From Oxyruncus cristatus (taxonomy: Eukaryota; Chordata; Aves; Passeriformes; Cotingidae), in contig VXAY01004951.1 of the NCBI GenBank assembly GCA_013399855.1, positions 62,001 through 126,000 of the forward strand: a stretch of DNA of 64,000 bases, written 5' to 3'. A model generated the notes under the pieces. That model saw only the letters and a list, made by a program, of their open reading frames with translations, was not told the DNA's origin and did not search any database. The translations under genes and the position numbers were made by a program. Positions within the stretch are counted from its first letter, which is position 1. Every line of letters starts with the position of its first letter. Below are positions 39,323-52,739 of this stretch, piece by piece.

Positions 39323-42078
39323 CTGCACAGAAACACAGGGAACTCCATGGGAAAAGGTGTTTGCTAACCTCAGTATCTTGCAATTGCAGAAACATAGCAA
39401 AAAGGTGTAGGAGGGATGCAAAACGACAGCCTAGTCCAACTCCCTGCCCCAAGGCAAGCTGAGATTTCTGCAACCTCTCCTGATATAAATTTGCCCAGTC
39501 TCTGCCAGAGCCTCCAATGGTAGATGCTCTCTAGTCTCTCCAGACAATTCCTCCATTGTCCGAGGCTTAGCAAGTCTGTTCTCATGCTCAACCCGAATCT
39601 TACTGTTTGTAACAAGGAAGTTACTTTTCTACCCACATCAGACCCAGAGAAAAGTATGCTCTCCCTCTGAGCCCTTTTTCTTTGGAAGATTTTCTTCATC
39701 CCTCTCTTCTGTACACTGAACAGCTCACCTATCTGTGATTCTGTGATGCTGTGTCTTGCCACTGTGTCCGGTAAGGTGCAATTTACAGGTGAATAAGACA
39801 AAACCTTATGTCTTCTCAGACACAACCTCAAATTTTTACCAGATTATTTACAAGTACTTATCTATTAAGACACCACACCATAAATACTGTGGCTACCCAC
39901 AGTTCGGAGACAGTGAGAGGTTGGGTATTTCTTTCTTCAGTCTAATCACTGCCATGGTCACTATGGAGAAAATTTTTGTGGAGGAATAGCTCAGAAGACA
40001 TTTGATTTTCCAGCCAATAAGAAAATCACAAGGATGGTTCACAAGACCATCCTTTCCAGCATGACCGTAAGCCTTAGGTTGTGTCAACACCACATAAAGT
40101 AGAAAGAAAAACATATGCCTCATTCTGAGGAATGTTTGGATTTTTTTTTTAGTGTTACAATCAGATAAATCAGTCACAGTTTCCAGACAAGGAGGTACTG
40201 CAAACCTCTATCCTAGGCACAGAGGGAAATTATGGTATCACAGTGGGTGGTAACTGCTGGCAATCATCAACTCCTTTTGATGGCAAACACTGTTGGATTG
40301 AGCATGTAACAAAACAGCTCCCACCAGCACTGGCTTTGGGGTGAGAGGAAGGAACAATGGACCCTCTTTCAAAAACTCAGGATACGTTCAATAATGAGGG
40401 CTCTAAAGATGTGCTTGGGAAACAAAAATACCACAGTGGTCTCTGTGGGCCTTGCCTTGGGACTATGAGCAGCAATCACAGCTGGGGAGACTGAGACTCA
40501 GATAAGCAGGACTTAGGAGTGGAGGCTCAAGGGGGGGAAAAAAAAGAAGGAAATTGAATAAAACCTGTAATGCTTCATAGAATGATGTTAAAAATAGAAA
40601 GATGTCTGAAAACTGCTTAATGCCCTTATCTCCTTGACTCTGGTTCCAGCTTTGGTTACTGTTTTCACTCCTGGCCAGCAAAAGCTAATGAAAACAAAGG
40701 TTACATACATCTTTAAGTTGATAAAAACCAAGATAAACAGGGACACAGAAAGGGGTTTGTTCCTGGTGCTGTCTGGTTTTGATGAAGTGAAAATGCCACA
40801 GCTGCCATTAGGATGGGGCTTGATTCATTTCCCTGCCTCTGCTCCTGGTTTTAGTGTAAACACATGTTTTTACTGTCTCCACACAGCTGCATCTTTATCA
40901 ATCCCAGATGTCCGGCAGGTTTGTGCCTTCAGAGCCCAACAGAGCTTCCCACATGTGCTTTTAATTCCTGTGATTCTAGAGAAAGGACTTATCAGAGAAC
41001 AGATCTTTACCTTTAAGAACAATCTTTCACACTGGGATAAACTTTCTCATGCTAAAATGTATGCACAGACAAACAACATGCTTTCAAAGTGGCTGGAAAT
41101 AGCCCTCCATGCCCCTGCTCCTCATTAATGAAGGCTATTCAATCTTCCCTCCACTCAGCTCATCTTCTCCTCTTTCTTGAGTTGGCTGCTCTGTAATCAT
41201 TTCCATGACAACTTATGATGATGTCATAGACAAAGCACAATGTTTTAAGAATAAGAGCTTTTCTCTGTTAAACTTAGGTAGGATTTGAGTATAATTATCT
41301 TTGGTAATAATAGGGGAAACAGGAGATTAGAGAGCAAGCATCAGAATAGCTAAATAGTAAGAAGAGCAATTTACCTCACCACAATGCAGGGTAATCCCCC
41401 ACAGCTCATCTTCTAAGGATTGAATCTTTAAAGCTATGTGGGCATCTAAAGATACAGACAGGACCCTAGTGGGAATTTTCCAGGTTGTTGTTTTTTTCTT
41501 TTTTTAAGTATCTCATTTGTACCCACCTGGACCTTCAGATGGCCAAATGTTTTTTAGAATCTGGCCCTACAGCCTTGTCTGGTTAATCACTCTAGACGTA
41601 AGATTTCTGCTAATTCCCTTTGGAGACTTCTAGACTAAATTTTCAACTGATTGGATTCACCCATTCTGACAGAGTAATCTGGGCTATCCTAAATATTTTC
41701 ACCCCTCCTCTGTGGTACTTGAAAGGCTTTCTCAGTTAGTTGTCACTCTGTCCTTGAATTGACTCTCTTGGTAGAATAAAATTGATCTGGGCAATGGTAA
41801 AGTTTTACCATGTAGGTGCCCTTAGAGATGAATATTTCCCAAGTATCCATCTTCATTTCAGCTACTAAATTGTGTTGTTGCTCCTCTGCCTTGTCCAGGT
41901 GTCAGGTGAATTCTAGAGTTTCAGTAATGTTTTCTCTATCTCTGCTGATGTTTTTAACACTTCCCCATTTCTATGTCCAGCTACCAGCACTGCAGACTTG
42001 CCACTGTGCTCTTTTCACCCAGCCAGCCCCCTTCTCAAAGCTCCCTCCCTGCCTTTCCACCCCAGGGGATGCACTTAC
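39323..42078 (-). other. FGFRL1: FGFRL1 intron between Ig2 and Ig3 exons
   Basis: The 2,756-bp intron has donor GTAAGTGC (complement of 42071-42078) and an acceptor ending TGTGCAG. It contains a CR1 relic near the acceptor. A 164-codon plus-strand open frame (40634-41128) has no recognisable domain and is treated as chance. Confidence 0.9.
39387..39735 (-). mobile_element. Old CR1 LINE relic close to the Ig3 acceptor
   Basis: The FGFRL1 strand shows GGGTTGAGCATGAGAACA, a TCTACCATTGGAGGCTCTGG block, GCAGGGAGTTGGACTAGGCT and a CTACACC...GCTATGTTTCTG end, all diverged forms of CR1 3' sequence. It is in the same orientation as the gene and ends about 65 bp before the exon, leaving only the polypyrimidine tract and immediate acceptor outside the repeat. 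Confidence 0.7.
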
Positions 42079-42363
42079 GGATCACTTCAACTTTGTACGT
42101 TGCATTGATTTCTCCAACTTTGTTAAACACCCGGCAGGTGTATTTCCCACTGTCCTCTGGCTTCAGGTTCTTCAGGTTCAATGTCCACTTCTTCTTCTTG
42201 TTCTCCCCAATCTCTTGGGGGGTGAGGGGCTTATTGTCCTTCAGCCACGTGATGTCAGGCCTTGGGTTCCCGCTGGCCACACACTTGAGGCGGATGGAGC
42301 TGCCGACAGGACGGGCGATCACCCTCCGTCTCATCTTGGCAGGCTGTGTGAACCTGGGCCGGG
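42079..42363 (-). CDS. FGFRL1: FGFRL1 Ig2 exon
   Basis: Encodes the second immunoglobulin domain, the heparin- and FGF-contacting module. The acceptor is CATGCCTCTTGCAG|CCCGG and the donor GTGATCC|GTAAGT, both phase 1. The 285 bp give 95 residues starting [19 protein letters not shown]; the basic KMRRRVIAR stretch corresponds to the family's heparin-binding region. Ig landmarks are RLKCVASG (first Cys), ITWLKD (core Trp) and DSGKYTCRV (second Cys signature). There is one sequon (NAT) near the end, before YKVEVI. The reading frame joins cleanly to the linker and Ig3 exons. Confidence 0.98.
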
Positions 42364-43363
42364 CTGCAAGAGGCATGAAAAATTGACTGTGGTGAGCAAA
42401 GGACACGAGGAAAAGGATAACACTGTCAAGTGTTGTGGCCAAATTTGCTTGAGAGGCACCTGGCAGCCCCATACACACCAGTGTATCACAATCCCTCATA
42501 TCAGCTCAAACTGAATTCCTTGGAAAGGAGACACTACCCTTTCCTGATGCATTTGAAAGTCTACTGGACTGCTTATGGCAACTGTATCAGCCTTCTGCAT
42601 AGCACAACTCTGCAATCTCTCTGTCTGTAAGGTAACTGCACTGGAACATCTCACTGAATAATAAATACCAAAATCACAGTACTGCAGCTGAAGGCAAAAT
42701 GCGGCCCCATAATCACATTGTAATTGTTACCATATTCCATGCCACACAGGCAATCCTTAGCCAAGGCCAAAGGAAAAAGCTCAGATTCCTGTCAGGCTGA
42801 TCATTTTCTCATTTTTTTTTTGCTTGTCACATGAAGCTTCATTCTCCAAAGATGTTTTGCCCCTTAGTTCTCACTGGCTTTAATGGGACTTAGGAAGAGT
42901 CAACAACTTTTCAATACATAGGGAAGTCTTAGAAGCGTGTCAGACTTCTGCACATTGATCTGAACTTAGATGTGTGCAGTTTATTCAACTTAATTTACAA
43001 AGCATTCATGTTGAAAGGCCCAAAGAAGCAAACAAAAAAATGGAAAGACATAGTAAAAACCCCTTGAGTTTGTTATTAGGAGGTATTCAATGCCAGTCCA
43101 TCCCAAAAATGGAGAATCTGAAGCAAGAGCTGCTGGTGGACAGAACCATGGGTTAAGCTACTCGTCTTAGCAAAGAAATCACTGTATTTTTAATAGCAGT
43201 GACAAGAACACTAGAGAAATGCAAGGTCCTTTTCACAAGAAATTGCAAATTTCTCACAGTTCAGCGGTGCTTCTAGTGGCAGGTTCCTGCTGAGATTAAC
43301 ACCACTTCTGACTCCCACTTGACACTCTCCCCTGCATCCAAAATGCTCCTGCCAATTTCACCT

Positions 43364-43483
43364 GTCTTTTTTTTTTTATTATTTTATTTTTTTTTTTTTT
43401 TTTTTTAGTANNNNNNNNNNNNNNNNNNNNNNNNNNNNNNNNNGTCTTTTTTTTTTTATTATTTTTTTTTTTTTTATTTTAGC
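43364..43483. repeat. Duplicated poly-T block flanking an assembly gap
   Basis: A GTC + T-run + ATTATTTT block occurs at 43364-43410 and again at 43444-43483, separated by 33 Ns (43411-43443). The first 22 bases of the two copies are identical, which suggests overlapping read ends rather than real missing sequence. Confidence 0.9.
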
Positions 43484-43712
43484 AAAACCAGTTTCTCCTC
43501 CAAGTCTGTTCAGGATTTCCACAACAGGTTTTTACCCCTGCTTTTGAATCATACTTCTTGATTACTGTGGTATTACTCCTCAGCCCCAAAGGACAGTCAC
43601 CCTGCATTTTTGCATGCTCCCGGTAAATATTCCCTGATCTTTTTCTTGGGAAATATGAGAAATAGGTAATGAGTGGCCAGCTTTGTGGCACACGGGGTTG
43701 AATTATGCCCAT

Positions 43713-43895
43713 CATAAAATCAATAAAGTTGGAAAAGACCCCTAAGATCATTGAGTTCAACCATTAATCTAACACTGCCAGCTCTACCACTAAACCATGT
43801 CCCCAAGCAGCACATCTACATGCTTTCTGAACACTTCCAGGGATGGTAATTCCACCACTTCCTTGGGCAGCCACTGGCCTTCACCAATAGCAACT
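43713..43895 (-). mobile_element. CR1 LINE fragment, 3' end
   Basis: The plus strand reads AATCAATAAAGTTGGAAAAG, AAGATCATTGAGTTCAACCA, CACTAAACCATGTCCCCAAG and TTCCAGGGATGGTAATTCCA, antisense CR1 landmarks. It is truncated at about 180 bp and sits inside an FGFRL1 intron. Confidence 0.92.
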
Positions 43896-46800
43896 GGAAA
43901 GCCACAACCTCAGTAGCATGTAACACACCAAAACAAGCTGAGAAAGTTGTGCTTCAGGTATCAGGGAAGTCAGCTACAGGATGGCACGGTGGGGTTCTCC
44001 ACCAGCCAGCCAGCCCTGCTGCCCAGGGCTGAGGGCCAGAAGCTCTGGGATGTGCCCTGTAGTGGAGTTTTCCTGAAAGGAGGAGGTTGGTCTTCAGCTT
44101 CCTGTCTCCAAGCACTGCAGAATGGCAGCCATTGCCCTCTGAGGTTTGTGAACATATCCCTTAGTCCTCACCCCTCTGCAGCCTTGGCCAACATCCCTCT
44201 CTCTTGGAAGAGGACACCCTTTGGCATACCCCTCTCTCTGCAGAGTTCTTTTCCGCAGGGGAAACCATCTGTCTCCACAGCCTTCCCTCGCCCCCCTTGG
44301 CTGTCATTTTGGGTCCCAGCCACTTCATGTTATTCCAAACTGTTGCTCAGAAATGCTTTACTCTCCACACAGAGTCTTTCATGTGTAATCCAATGAACCG
44401 GAGTAACTCCGGCACTGGAAGTCTTTGCTGTGACAGCTGAGCAACAAGTGTGACATACTAACCCACTCCACAGGTCGTGGTGCCTAAACTGCTGGGTGTT
44501 CCCTTTGGGGTCTGCTGCAGGAGGCCCCCTCCCAGCAGAAACAATCACCCTGCCTGACAACGAACCCTGTCAGAGCTGCAGGCTGTGGGCAACGACATTC
44601 CAAAGTCTGAGTCCGAGCCGAGGGAGACGTGCTGATAAGGGCTGTCACCGTGGAAATTGAGTAAATGTCTGCAAGGTGCATGGAGAGGTCAGGAATCAGC
44701 TGTGAAATGGGTTCACTTGCAGTTATCCTCTAATATGGCAATAATTTACTCCAAGACCAGCTACTCCAGGTCCAGGTAGGGGAAGATGGGATTTCTGGGC
44801 TGGGACTAACATATCAAAGAGAAAGCTGGAGCCAGGAGAGCCACGCTTCCCCAGCAGACTCAAGAGTCAAGGGAGTGACTCTGAACTCTCAGAAGGACTT
44901 GGTGGCATCCCTGCTCAGTAAGGGCACTGTAAGACAGAAACTCTCTTTCCACCCAAAAAAGCAGGGCTTTAACATTTCTCATTTTCCTCCCACTGTGACT
45001 CTCATGAATCTGTCTGGAGTTTTGCATTCCCTCCTTGTACATGGTTGCACAAACACACACCAAGCTACAGGTAAAGCTATACTTCTTAGGCTCTTCCTAC
45101 CTTTTTTTATTTCTTCTGTTTAGGAAAGGTTAAGCGACTATGTAGTCTCAAAAGCTACTCCAGGCTGTGTGCAATATGCTGAAACCAGATCCCATTTACA
45201 CAATTCTGAATGTTTCCTTGACAAAAGCCTGAATTGGACACGTTTAGAAAAGCCAGTTAACAAAAAAAGGAGAGAGAGAGACACATACATAAGAGAGAAA
45301 AAGAGACCCAGCAAGCACAAAGGAGAAAGAGGAGAAGCAGCAGTGTGAGAGACAGGCAGAAAAAAAATCTCTTTTGAGTTGGTGCTAGTCAATGTCTGTC
45401 CCCAAATCTGTACCATTTACAGACATTTTGCTTCTTGGAGTGCCAGCAAAAGGCCATTACAAAGTGCCTCTGTGTTATTTATACTTCACATGCTTGTTCT
45501 TCTCCTCATCATTTGGCATTTGCTTCATAAACATGAACCACACATTTGTACAGTGTAAATTATGTCATCCTCAAAAGCAAGGGAAAACACAAGTGGATGG
45601 GGACAAAGAGACAGTGTTGTGTATGGGTTCCTGGCTGAAATGCTGTTTACCATGAAGATTTATTCAAGCTAATGAAAATCAAATGAAATGGAAGCCTGTC
45701 AGCACAAAGACTTGTGATGGAATTCTGTGATCTCCTCTCCCTGTGGGGCATGGATCAGTCCCAGAGGCTCCTGTCAGGTGTTGCTCATACAAAGTGAGGT
45801 GATTATCTGAAATATGTCGTCGGCTGCGATCCACCACAATTATTTCCATGTAGTGACAGTCACTACCACTTCCAGCTTCAATACTTAAAAAAAAAAAAAG
45901 TGTCATGATATGACCAAGTATTGAAATACTTTCAAGTCTTTTGGATAAGAGCTCAGTCAGTTGTGGGAAGACGTGGATGGGGGTATCTATCTTTCCCCAC
46001 ATCAGTTCCCTGCTCTTGATGGGGACAGGACCTCTCCCCAGTGATACCATGGTGGTACTTGGAAAGCAAAGTGAAGCTTTTTTTAATCATGCTTCTCCTC
46101 TCACACTTCTCCAGGGCCCAGGACTGTGACAACACAAACTGCTTCTTCACCCACCACCCTCCAGAGACACGCAGACACAAACTGACGCTCCCTTCGCACC
46201 AGCTCCCACCAGCAATTTGCTGGTGAACACTGCTGGATGGAAAGGGCCTTGGTGGGTGTGTGCCTGCCCCAGGCATTTCTCTGCTTGGGGAGAGGAGATA
46301 GGAGGGAGGGAAAGGGGAAAAAGGAGATGTTCAGGAACATTTCGCAGCACAAAGAAAGACTGGGCCAGGGCAGCACAGAGTGACACTGTGATATGAGATT
46401 GTCAATGCATAATCCTTTCAGTAGGGCTTACATCTTTTTCGTATTATTATTGTTGTACTGATCCATCACCCAGCAGCCCTACCAGGAGGGCACCTGCCCT
46501 GTCTGCTCCTGTCTTCACCATGGTAATGAAGAGTGGAGAGGTGGCAGCTTTTCTTAGAAGCTGCTGAATCCCTCCTTGAAGTACTCCTGACCTGTACTTT
46601 ATCTATGACACCACTTCTCTAACTCTACAATGTTGTCATCCCTTTTCAGAGTGAGTGAAGGTTACCTTCCTCTCCCTGAGCAAGCTCAGTCTCAGAAAAA
46701 TCTGTAATTCAGGTGTAGCCTGGACTTTACCACAGCATTTGTTTGCCAGCTCCTGAAGAAAACTGGCCTCAGATTAAGTGGTGGGGACTCATATGGCAAA

Positions 46801-47643
46801 AGCTTGTCAGGTTCCACCCCTACCACTGCTGTGAGGTTTCTCCTTGGCCACAAATGTAGTACAAAGCCATCTCTATATTAAAGAGAAGGATGTACTGTAT
46901 GAGCAAAATAGAAATGCTGTGCTTCATCCATTGAGCTCATAAACTCACATCACACTCCTGTCAGTAATGGTCAAAAGCTGTTTGGCATCAGCCTGACAAC
47001 TTATTGTCCTTCAAGGAGCGCTTGGACCAAACTTTGGACCTGCAAGTCTCACGGTGATTCTTTCCAAGTCAGATTTTAGCAGTTCCCCAAAGCTCTGCAA
47101 CAGCAACAAAATCTTATGCCTGAACAGTCCAGGGCTTAGAAAAGTTCAGGCAGGTGTGTAAAGGAGATGGGGATCTTAAAAAATACTCAGCTTGGCCTAG
47201 TGCTAATTCTCCTGAAGTGAAGTCAGACCTCCCATTTGCCCTCAGTGGGAGCAGTGCTATGTTGGCACTGAAGACTTTTGGAAATATTGCTGTAAAAGTC
47301 AATATGCTTTTTATAGGGAGTCTATGAAAGCTATAATAGCTGCACATGCGAAAGAAAGTCCCTGCCCAGAAAAACAAATACAAGGGAGAACCATGCTGGG
47401 CTATATGGCAGGGGGCCCTAGGGCCGACCACAGGCTGCATTTTGCAGGACCCTTGGATGCAATCCATCCACACCAACATGTTCAGCTGACACTCTGTTTA
47501 TTATTTGACCACATGTAGGGAGAACTCCAGAACTCCCTCCAGTTGCTCTGCCTTTCCTCTCCTTCGGCAACTGAGAAATGTGCCACGTGAACAGCAACGA
47601 ACCAAGAACTGAGGAAAACCAAAAAACATACACTGCTACTTAC

Positions 47644-47724
47644 CCCATTGCTTCCCAGAATGATCTTCATATTCTCCGTTGGAGCCTTCAGGTACCTGGC
47701 CATCCTTTCCTGAGCTGGCATCAT
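47644..47724 (-). CDS. FGFRL1: FGFRL1 acidic linker exon (between Ig1 and Ig2)
   Basis: An 81-bp exon with acceptor CCTTTGCAG|ATGATG and donor AATGGG|GTAAGT, phase 1 at both ends. It encodes DDASSGKDGQVPEG, then SNGEYEDHSGKQW, the Ser/Gly/acidic linker equivalent to the acid box between Ig1 and Ig2 in FGF receptors. In FGFRs this linker with Ig1 is autoinhibitory. The final G joins CC of the next exon (Ala). It is the most 5' FGFRL1 exon that I can identify; its upstream partner (Ig1) is not in the window. Confidence 0.95.
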
Positions 47725-50589
47725 CTGCAAAGGAAAGGAAAGGGAAGATGTTAAGAAGGGCTCCTGCAGTACAACAGCACAAGAGTTTGCATTTCCTCCT
47801 GGAGGCACCATGCAGCTGAAACACACAACACACATTAGGCATCCACAGCCTGGCCAGTTTAATGAACAGTTTAGTTTAGTGCTTTATGAGCTTTTCAGCA
47901 GGCTACCAAAGCAATGGGAGATTAATCAATGTTTGCATTAATATCTCACAAAAGCATCCTTGTTTATTTTTACAGGTTGCTGTTCCCTAGGAGGAGCTAA
48001 TCTGTTGTACCTTCTATGCAAATAGTGGTATAAATCAAAATTAAAGATAATCAAACCTAGGAGGTGGGGGAAGACCTATGTGATCAGTCATACAGAACAC
48101 AAGCAGTGGAATTACATCCACTAATTCACCTTTCAGCTTCCATACAAATCAGAAAAGCAGGCAGTTCTGGGATTAAATGAATTCTCAAGGGGTGCTGAAT
48201 GCAAAGTTATGGCTGGAGAAAACAATATTGAACTGAAAAGCTGTTTATGGGTATTTTTTTTAGAACTGAGACCATCCCATCCACCTGCATCAACACACCG
48301 CTTTGTCCCTTATCACTCCAGTTGTCTACACCACTACCACAGAGCAGCACTAAAATTTTGACTTTGTGCCGTCCTGCCAGGAGAAATAGAAATCACCACG
48401 CCATGCCTCCAGCAGCCTCTGCCCCAAATTGCCACTGTGATACGGCCACCTGCAAGGTCTCCCTGAGGGCCAAGGGAGAAGGAGAGTACCCTGAACTTCC
48501 TTCTGCAACCCGGGTGATGTTGGTGGTCTCGCACCTCTGCAGTGCCCAGATGTGAAGTTTTTTTCCTCCTCCAGTAACAGCTCAACCTCTACTGCACAAG
48601 TTCTCAGCTCCAAGCAACCTCTTATAGCAATGCATCACACCAGGAGGGAGGTCACCTGAGGGACTTTGGACACCTACACATGATGGTGCACCAAAATATG
48701 GTTCCTCTAAGGTTACTTCTGTGCTCTACAGGTGGCACAGCCCAATACAGCAGCTGGAGGTGATATCTTGATCAAGAGCTCCTCAGCTCCCACCTGAAGT
48801 ACACTGAAGTGGATGAAACTTGATTTTCAGAGGTAGGTCAGGTGAAGGCTGGGAAAAAATTCACCTCAATGAGGAACACAATAGTGTAAAAAAAAAAAAA
48901 ATAAAGAGAAGTGGAAACCTCTGACCTAAGGAATGAATCCCTCTAAATGTACAACTCCTAAAATCCAATAGAAAAAGGTCTCGTGAGTGAAAAAGAAGAA
49001 AATTCTTTCTGTAATCTCTGTGACAGAGAGGACAAATTTGTTTGAGAATATAGATGAGCATGCCCCCCCAAAAAGGTACAAAGAGTAAAACTGCTCTTTA
49101 CACTTGTTTTAGAAGTTGAGTTGCGCTTAAACAATGTTTAGTGTGTAAACTTGTGTGCAGTCCTTGTGCGAGAAGAATGTGTGTTTAACCCCATCTTCAC
49201 CCCAGGTTCTGCTATTTTGGAAACCCATCCCATCTCTTCAGCAAGGGGGCCAACAGATGCTCTGCTCTCTCTTGCCTCTGTCCCTTGAGCAGAGAGGCTG
49301 CAATGCCATATGGGTTTGTCCCCCCCTGACCCTGACAGATTTTTCTCTTCTCCTTTTGGTTACTTCGACGCAGTTTCCCCTGGAGGTATGTACAGCTGTC
49401 ACTCCAAGGAGAAAAGAAAACTTTTGGGGCAGCAGCGTGCCGTGCTCGTACTTCAGCAGCTCCCTGAAGCAGCTCCATTATATATGATGGCTTTCATATG
49501 ACTGTGCCACGGACAGAGTCATTAACAATCATGACATTGATTGTCTCCCTTCGATTAAAATACCAAACCAGTTTTCTCCTGGCACTGGTATAATTTTTCC
49601 CACAAATATCATTAGTGCTACGAATGAAATTTTGGATGCTCTCTGACAGAGAACTTAGTAAATCCCTCTGCACAATTAAAAAAAAAATATTGGGTAATGG
49701 AGAATAAAGAAAAACTGTGGAGATACGTAGGATTCCTGTCCATTGGTAACTGCTGAATATCTTAAAAGTGGTTAAGGCATTTAAGTGGCAATGTTCTGTC
49801 AATTGTATCTTAATCCTGCTCAGCTTGATGTACAAAGAGCAGTATATCTCCCTTCCCTGCTGCCTCGTGTTACAGTATTTCAGCCCACGTGCGCTCCTCC
49901 TGCTGACACACACGGACCGACTGGCGGTCTCCACACCTCTTGACATGCTGCCAGGCTTTTGATGTAAGGAAAATTGCTCTGAATCTGATCCTTTGAAGAT
50001 GCTTCTTCAGTTTTTATCCTATCAAATCGCAAACCTGTGGAGTAACCTACCAAATCCAGAAAAAACTCATTTTGGGGGAAAGATATCAGGATAACTAATG
50101 CCACCGTGCTGAGCCGATTTGATGGAGGAGCAACACTGAAATAAATAACTGCATGCATTTAGGCACATTGGTTTAGATACACTGGAGCTTGTTTTATGTG
50201 TGTTAGGAATGTGGAAATGTTAACAACAATAGCAGAAGTCTTGAGGTGGAGAAATGTCATAAAAATGGAAACTCTTGTAGAGCAAGAATTCCTGCTCCTT
50301 CCCACACCCAGAGCCACACACAGGGTTAGAGATGTTACAGCACTCTCTACCTTCAGCATGACTGTATCTGAACAAACTCACACTTGAGAACTGTACCAAA
50401 AAGAGTTGATTCATGAGATCCAAAAATTGGGTGAAACTCATTTTGAGAAGGTTCCCTGAAGTACACGAATCTCCAGTTGAATTTAAAAGTGCAAGTAAGG
50501 CAGCAGAGTAGCCAGTGATACAATGATGAAGTGTTAACCTGTGATGTGAGTGACCCAGGGCCAGGTGCCTCTTATGCTGAATTCGGAGA

Positions 50590-50640
50590 AGGATTTGAAT
50601 CTCCATTCTTGCACCTCAGGTGAGTGTCTTAAGCTCTGAT
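50590..50640 (-). mobile_element. Possible tRNA-derived SINE remnant
   Basis: AGGATTTGAATCTCCATTCT followed by TGCACCTCAGGTGAGTGTCTTAAGC reads, on the opposite strand, like the box A to box B part of an old tRNA-derived SINE (GGTTCAAATCC-type box B). Too short to classify. Confidence 0.35.
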
Positions 50641-52739
50641 CTGTGGTCTCAGAGAGACAAAAAAAGAGCTTCTTATTACATAAAGTAGAACAGCACTTCA
50701 GGGGACAGATATTTCAGGAACACCCTGAGAATGGAGACCCCTGTCTAATTCAGATATCACCAATATTTGACTTCCACCTGTCTCATCCAAAGTGACTACT
50801 GTGGCTGCATGGAAAGAATATGTCTCTCCCTGTTTTGAAGAACTTTCTTATTTTTCCAATTTTAATACTGAGTGGTTTCCTAGGGTAGAGAAATACTTTT
50901 ACAGTTGTTCTAGTCCCTTTGCTGGGAAGGATGTGTATCTTTCTGTACCACAAATACACTTTGCTCTCTTCTAAGGAGGGATCTGTGACACTGACAGCAA
51001 AGCCAAATATCCTGCAAGTTCAGAGGCATCTGGTGAAGCCCAAATCTTTAGTCTGAAGCCTGGTTAATAGTGTCAGATCTGAAGACCTGCTGTTTGCATT
51101 TCACCCTGAGCCTCACAAATGCAACTGGCCTGGCAATATTCTTATTAGACAGAGAGAGGACCTGAAAAAACAAGTCACATTCACGTATGAATGACCAGCA
51201 TACAAAAGGATGAGACAGAAGCAGAAATCACATGAGTCTTAGCTATATTCAAAAATGACCTATTAAGCCACTTGTTCATGCTCTTGTGACCTCCTCCCAG
51301 AGATGGGCAGGTTGGGGTGATAAGTACATACAAAAAAATCAGCCTACAGTCTAAGGGCAGTAGGGACAAGCTATGCAGCACTGCCAGCTTTGCTGCCAGC
51401 ACATTACTGTGAGAGGCAGTGCTAAGAAGGATGAACTGCTGAAGTTTCTTACAAGCTCCCTTTTCTGTGACCTATATTGGAAGGTCATCCTGTACTGGAC
51501 TTCTTGGACAGTATCACAGGCTTAGGATAGCAGCCAGTTGGAAGACGAAGTGGAAAACCTGCCTTGAAAAGCAATCACTGACTAATTTTATGTCACGAGT
51601 ATCTGATGCTAAGAAAACATACACATGATTTAGGTGTCCTCACTGTACAGTTTGGCTCCATGGTGTTACAAAGCATGCTGGCTGGTTGAGAAACCTGAAG
51701 GGCAAAGCTCCAATATCATGTCAGGCGACAGACTTGGAGACGTGGGAGAAACTCATGTAACCCCTTCCCCACCCCCCAAATACGGCACATGGCAATACAA
51801 GACAGAGCCAGGATGGACACAGAGGCATCAGCCCATTGTTCAAGAGCGTCACCCCACTGGCATCATCCCCAGACATTGCCTCTCTCTTGTTTCAGGATCT
51901 CATTCCAAGCTGGCTTTTAGGTCTGAGGTGCCACAGGACTGAGATGCTGGTGGTGTTGGGGATGTGTGTGGTGGAGCTGAAAGGGACGGTCACGGGTAGT
52001 GTGAGACTGGACATGTTTGAGTGTATGAGGCCATGATCATCAGTGCGGATGTCATGGGACAAATTGCCCTTTCTCACCCCAGAAATCACAATGCCCTACG
52101 CATATTGATGGTCACATTGCCTGCCATGTGTCTTTTTGGTCTATCCCCTGTCCCAAAGTAGGCTGGATTTCTGCAGAGAAGAGATTCCCGTATGTAACTC
52201 CATCAACTGACAAAGTCCACTGAGGATCCTATGGACAAGAGTGCCACACCAGTGGGGTAGAGTTACTGTTTATTACCATAGCAGAATTGTTCCATTCCCT
52301 CTCAAAAGTTAAAACAAATGGAAAATTCTGCATGACAGTCCAGCTCTGAGAGAAACTGATGGGAAATATTCAGACTGTTACTGAGTCAGGATCAAATTTT
52401 ATTTACCCACAGACTCTTTATGAAGGTTTTGTGTTCTAACCATGACTGGTTTTCAGGCCAATACCATGTGCCGTGAGTCCAACCACGAGTCAAGAAAATG
52501 GTCCAGTTTTTGAAGCAAAAACCTAGCCATCATATTTCTTTGTGATTCACAAAGTTGCTTTAATTTGTTATAATGCAAGGCCCGTCCCTGCTCTGACTTG
52601 ATGGGACCAGCTTTGGAGTCTTTGATGTCAGAGGCCTTGAAAGCCCCATTTCACAGATGAGCCAGCTTTGCATAAATAAACAAAGTGACCTCTGAACTGG
52701 AGCCTGAGACCTGAGCACACTTCAAAGCACTGGGGGAGG

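Larger units (their letters stand above)
42364..47643 (-). other. FGFRL1: FGFRL1 intron between linker and Ig2 exons
   Basis: The 5,280-bp intron (counting the Ns) has donor GTAAGTAG (complement of 47636-47643). It holds a poly-T-bounded sequence gap and one CR1 fragment. Open frames such as 43947-44396 and 45953-46276 show no domain. Confidence 0.9.

Noticed and set aside
39370..39831. 153-codon minus open frame
   Set aside because: Covers a decayed CR1 3' region just upstream of the Ig3 exon; translation is not FGFRL1 and not intact CR1 protein.
40634..41128. 164-codon plus-strand open frame in an FGFRL1 intron
   Set aside because: No domain, low-complexity start, lies antisense within an intron of a well-supported gene; length alone is compatible with chance.
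41816..42514. 232-codon plus-strand open frame (and 41973-42386)
   Set aside because: Antisense shadow of the FGFRL1 Ig2 exon; the constrained minus-strand exon explains the openness.
43947..44396. 149-codon plus open frame
   Set aside because: Intronic, Pro/Ser-rich, overlaps minus frames; no domain.
48247..48613. Open frames on both strands, tested as a possible Ig1 exon
   Set aside because: Lacks the Ig Cys/Trp/Asp-x-Gly-x-Tyr-x-Cys pattern and suitable phase-1 splice sites.
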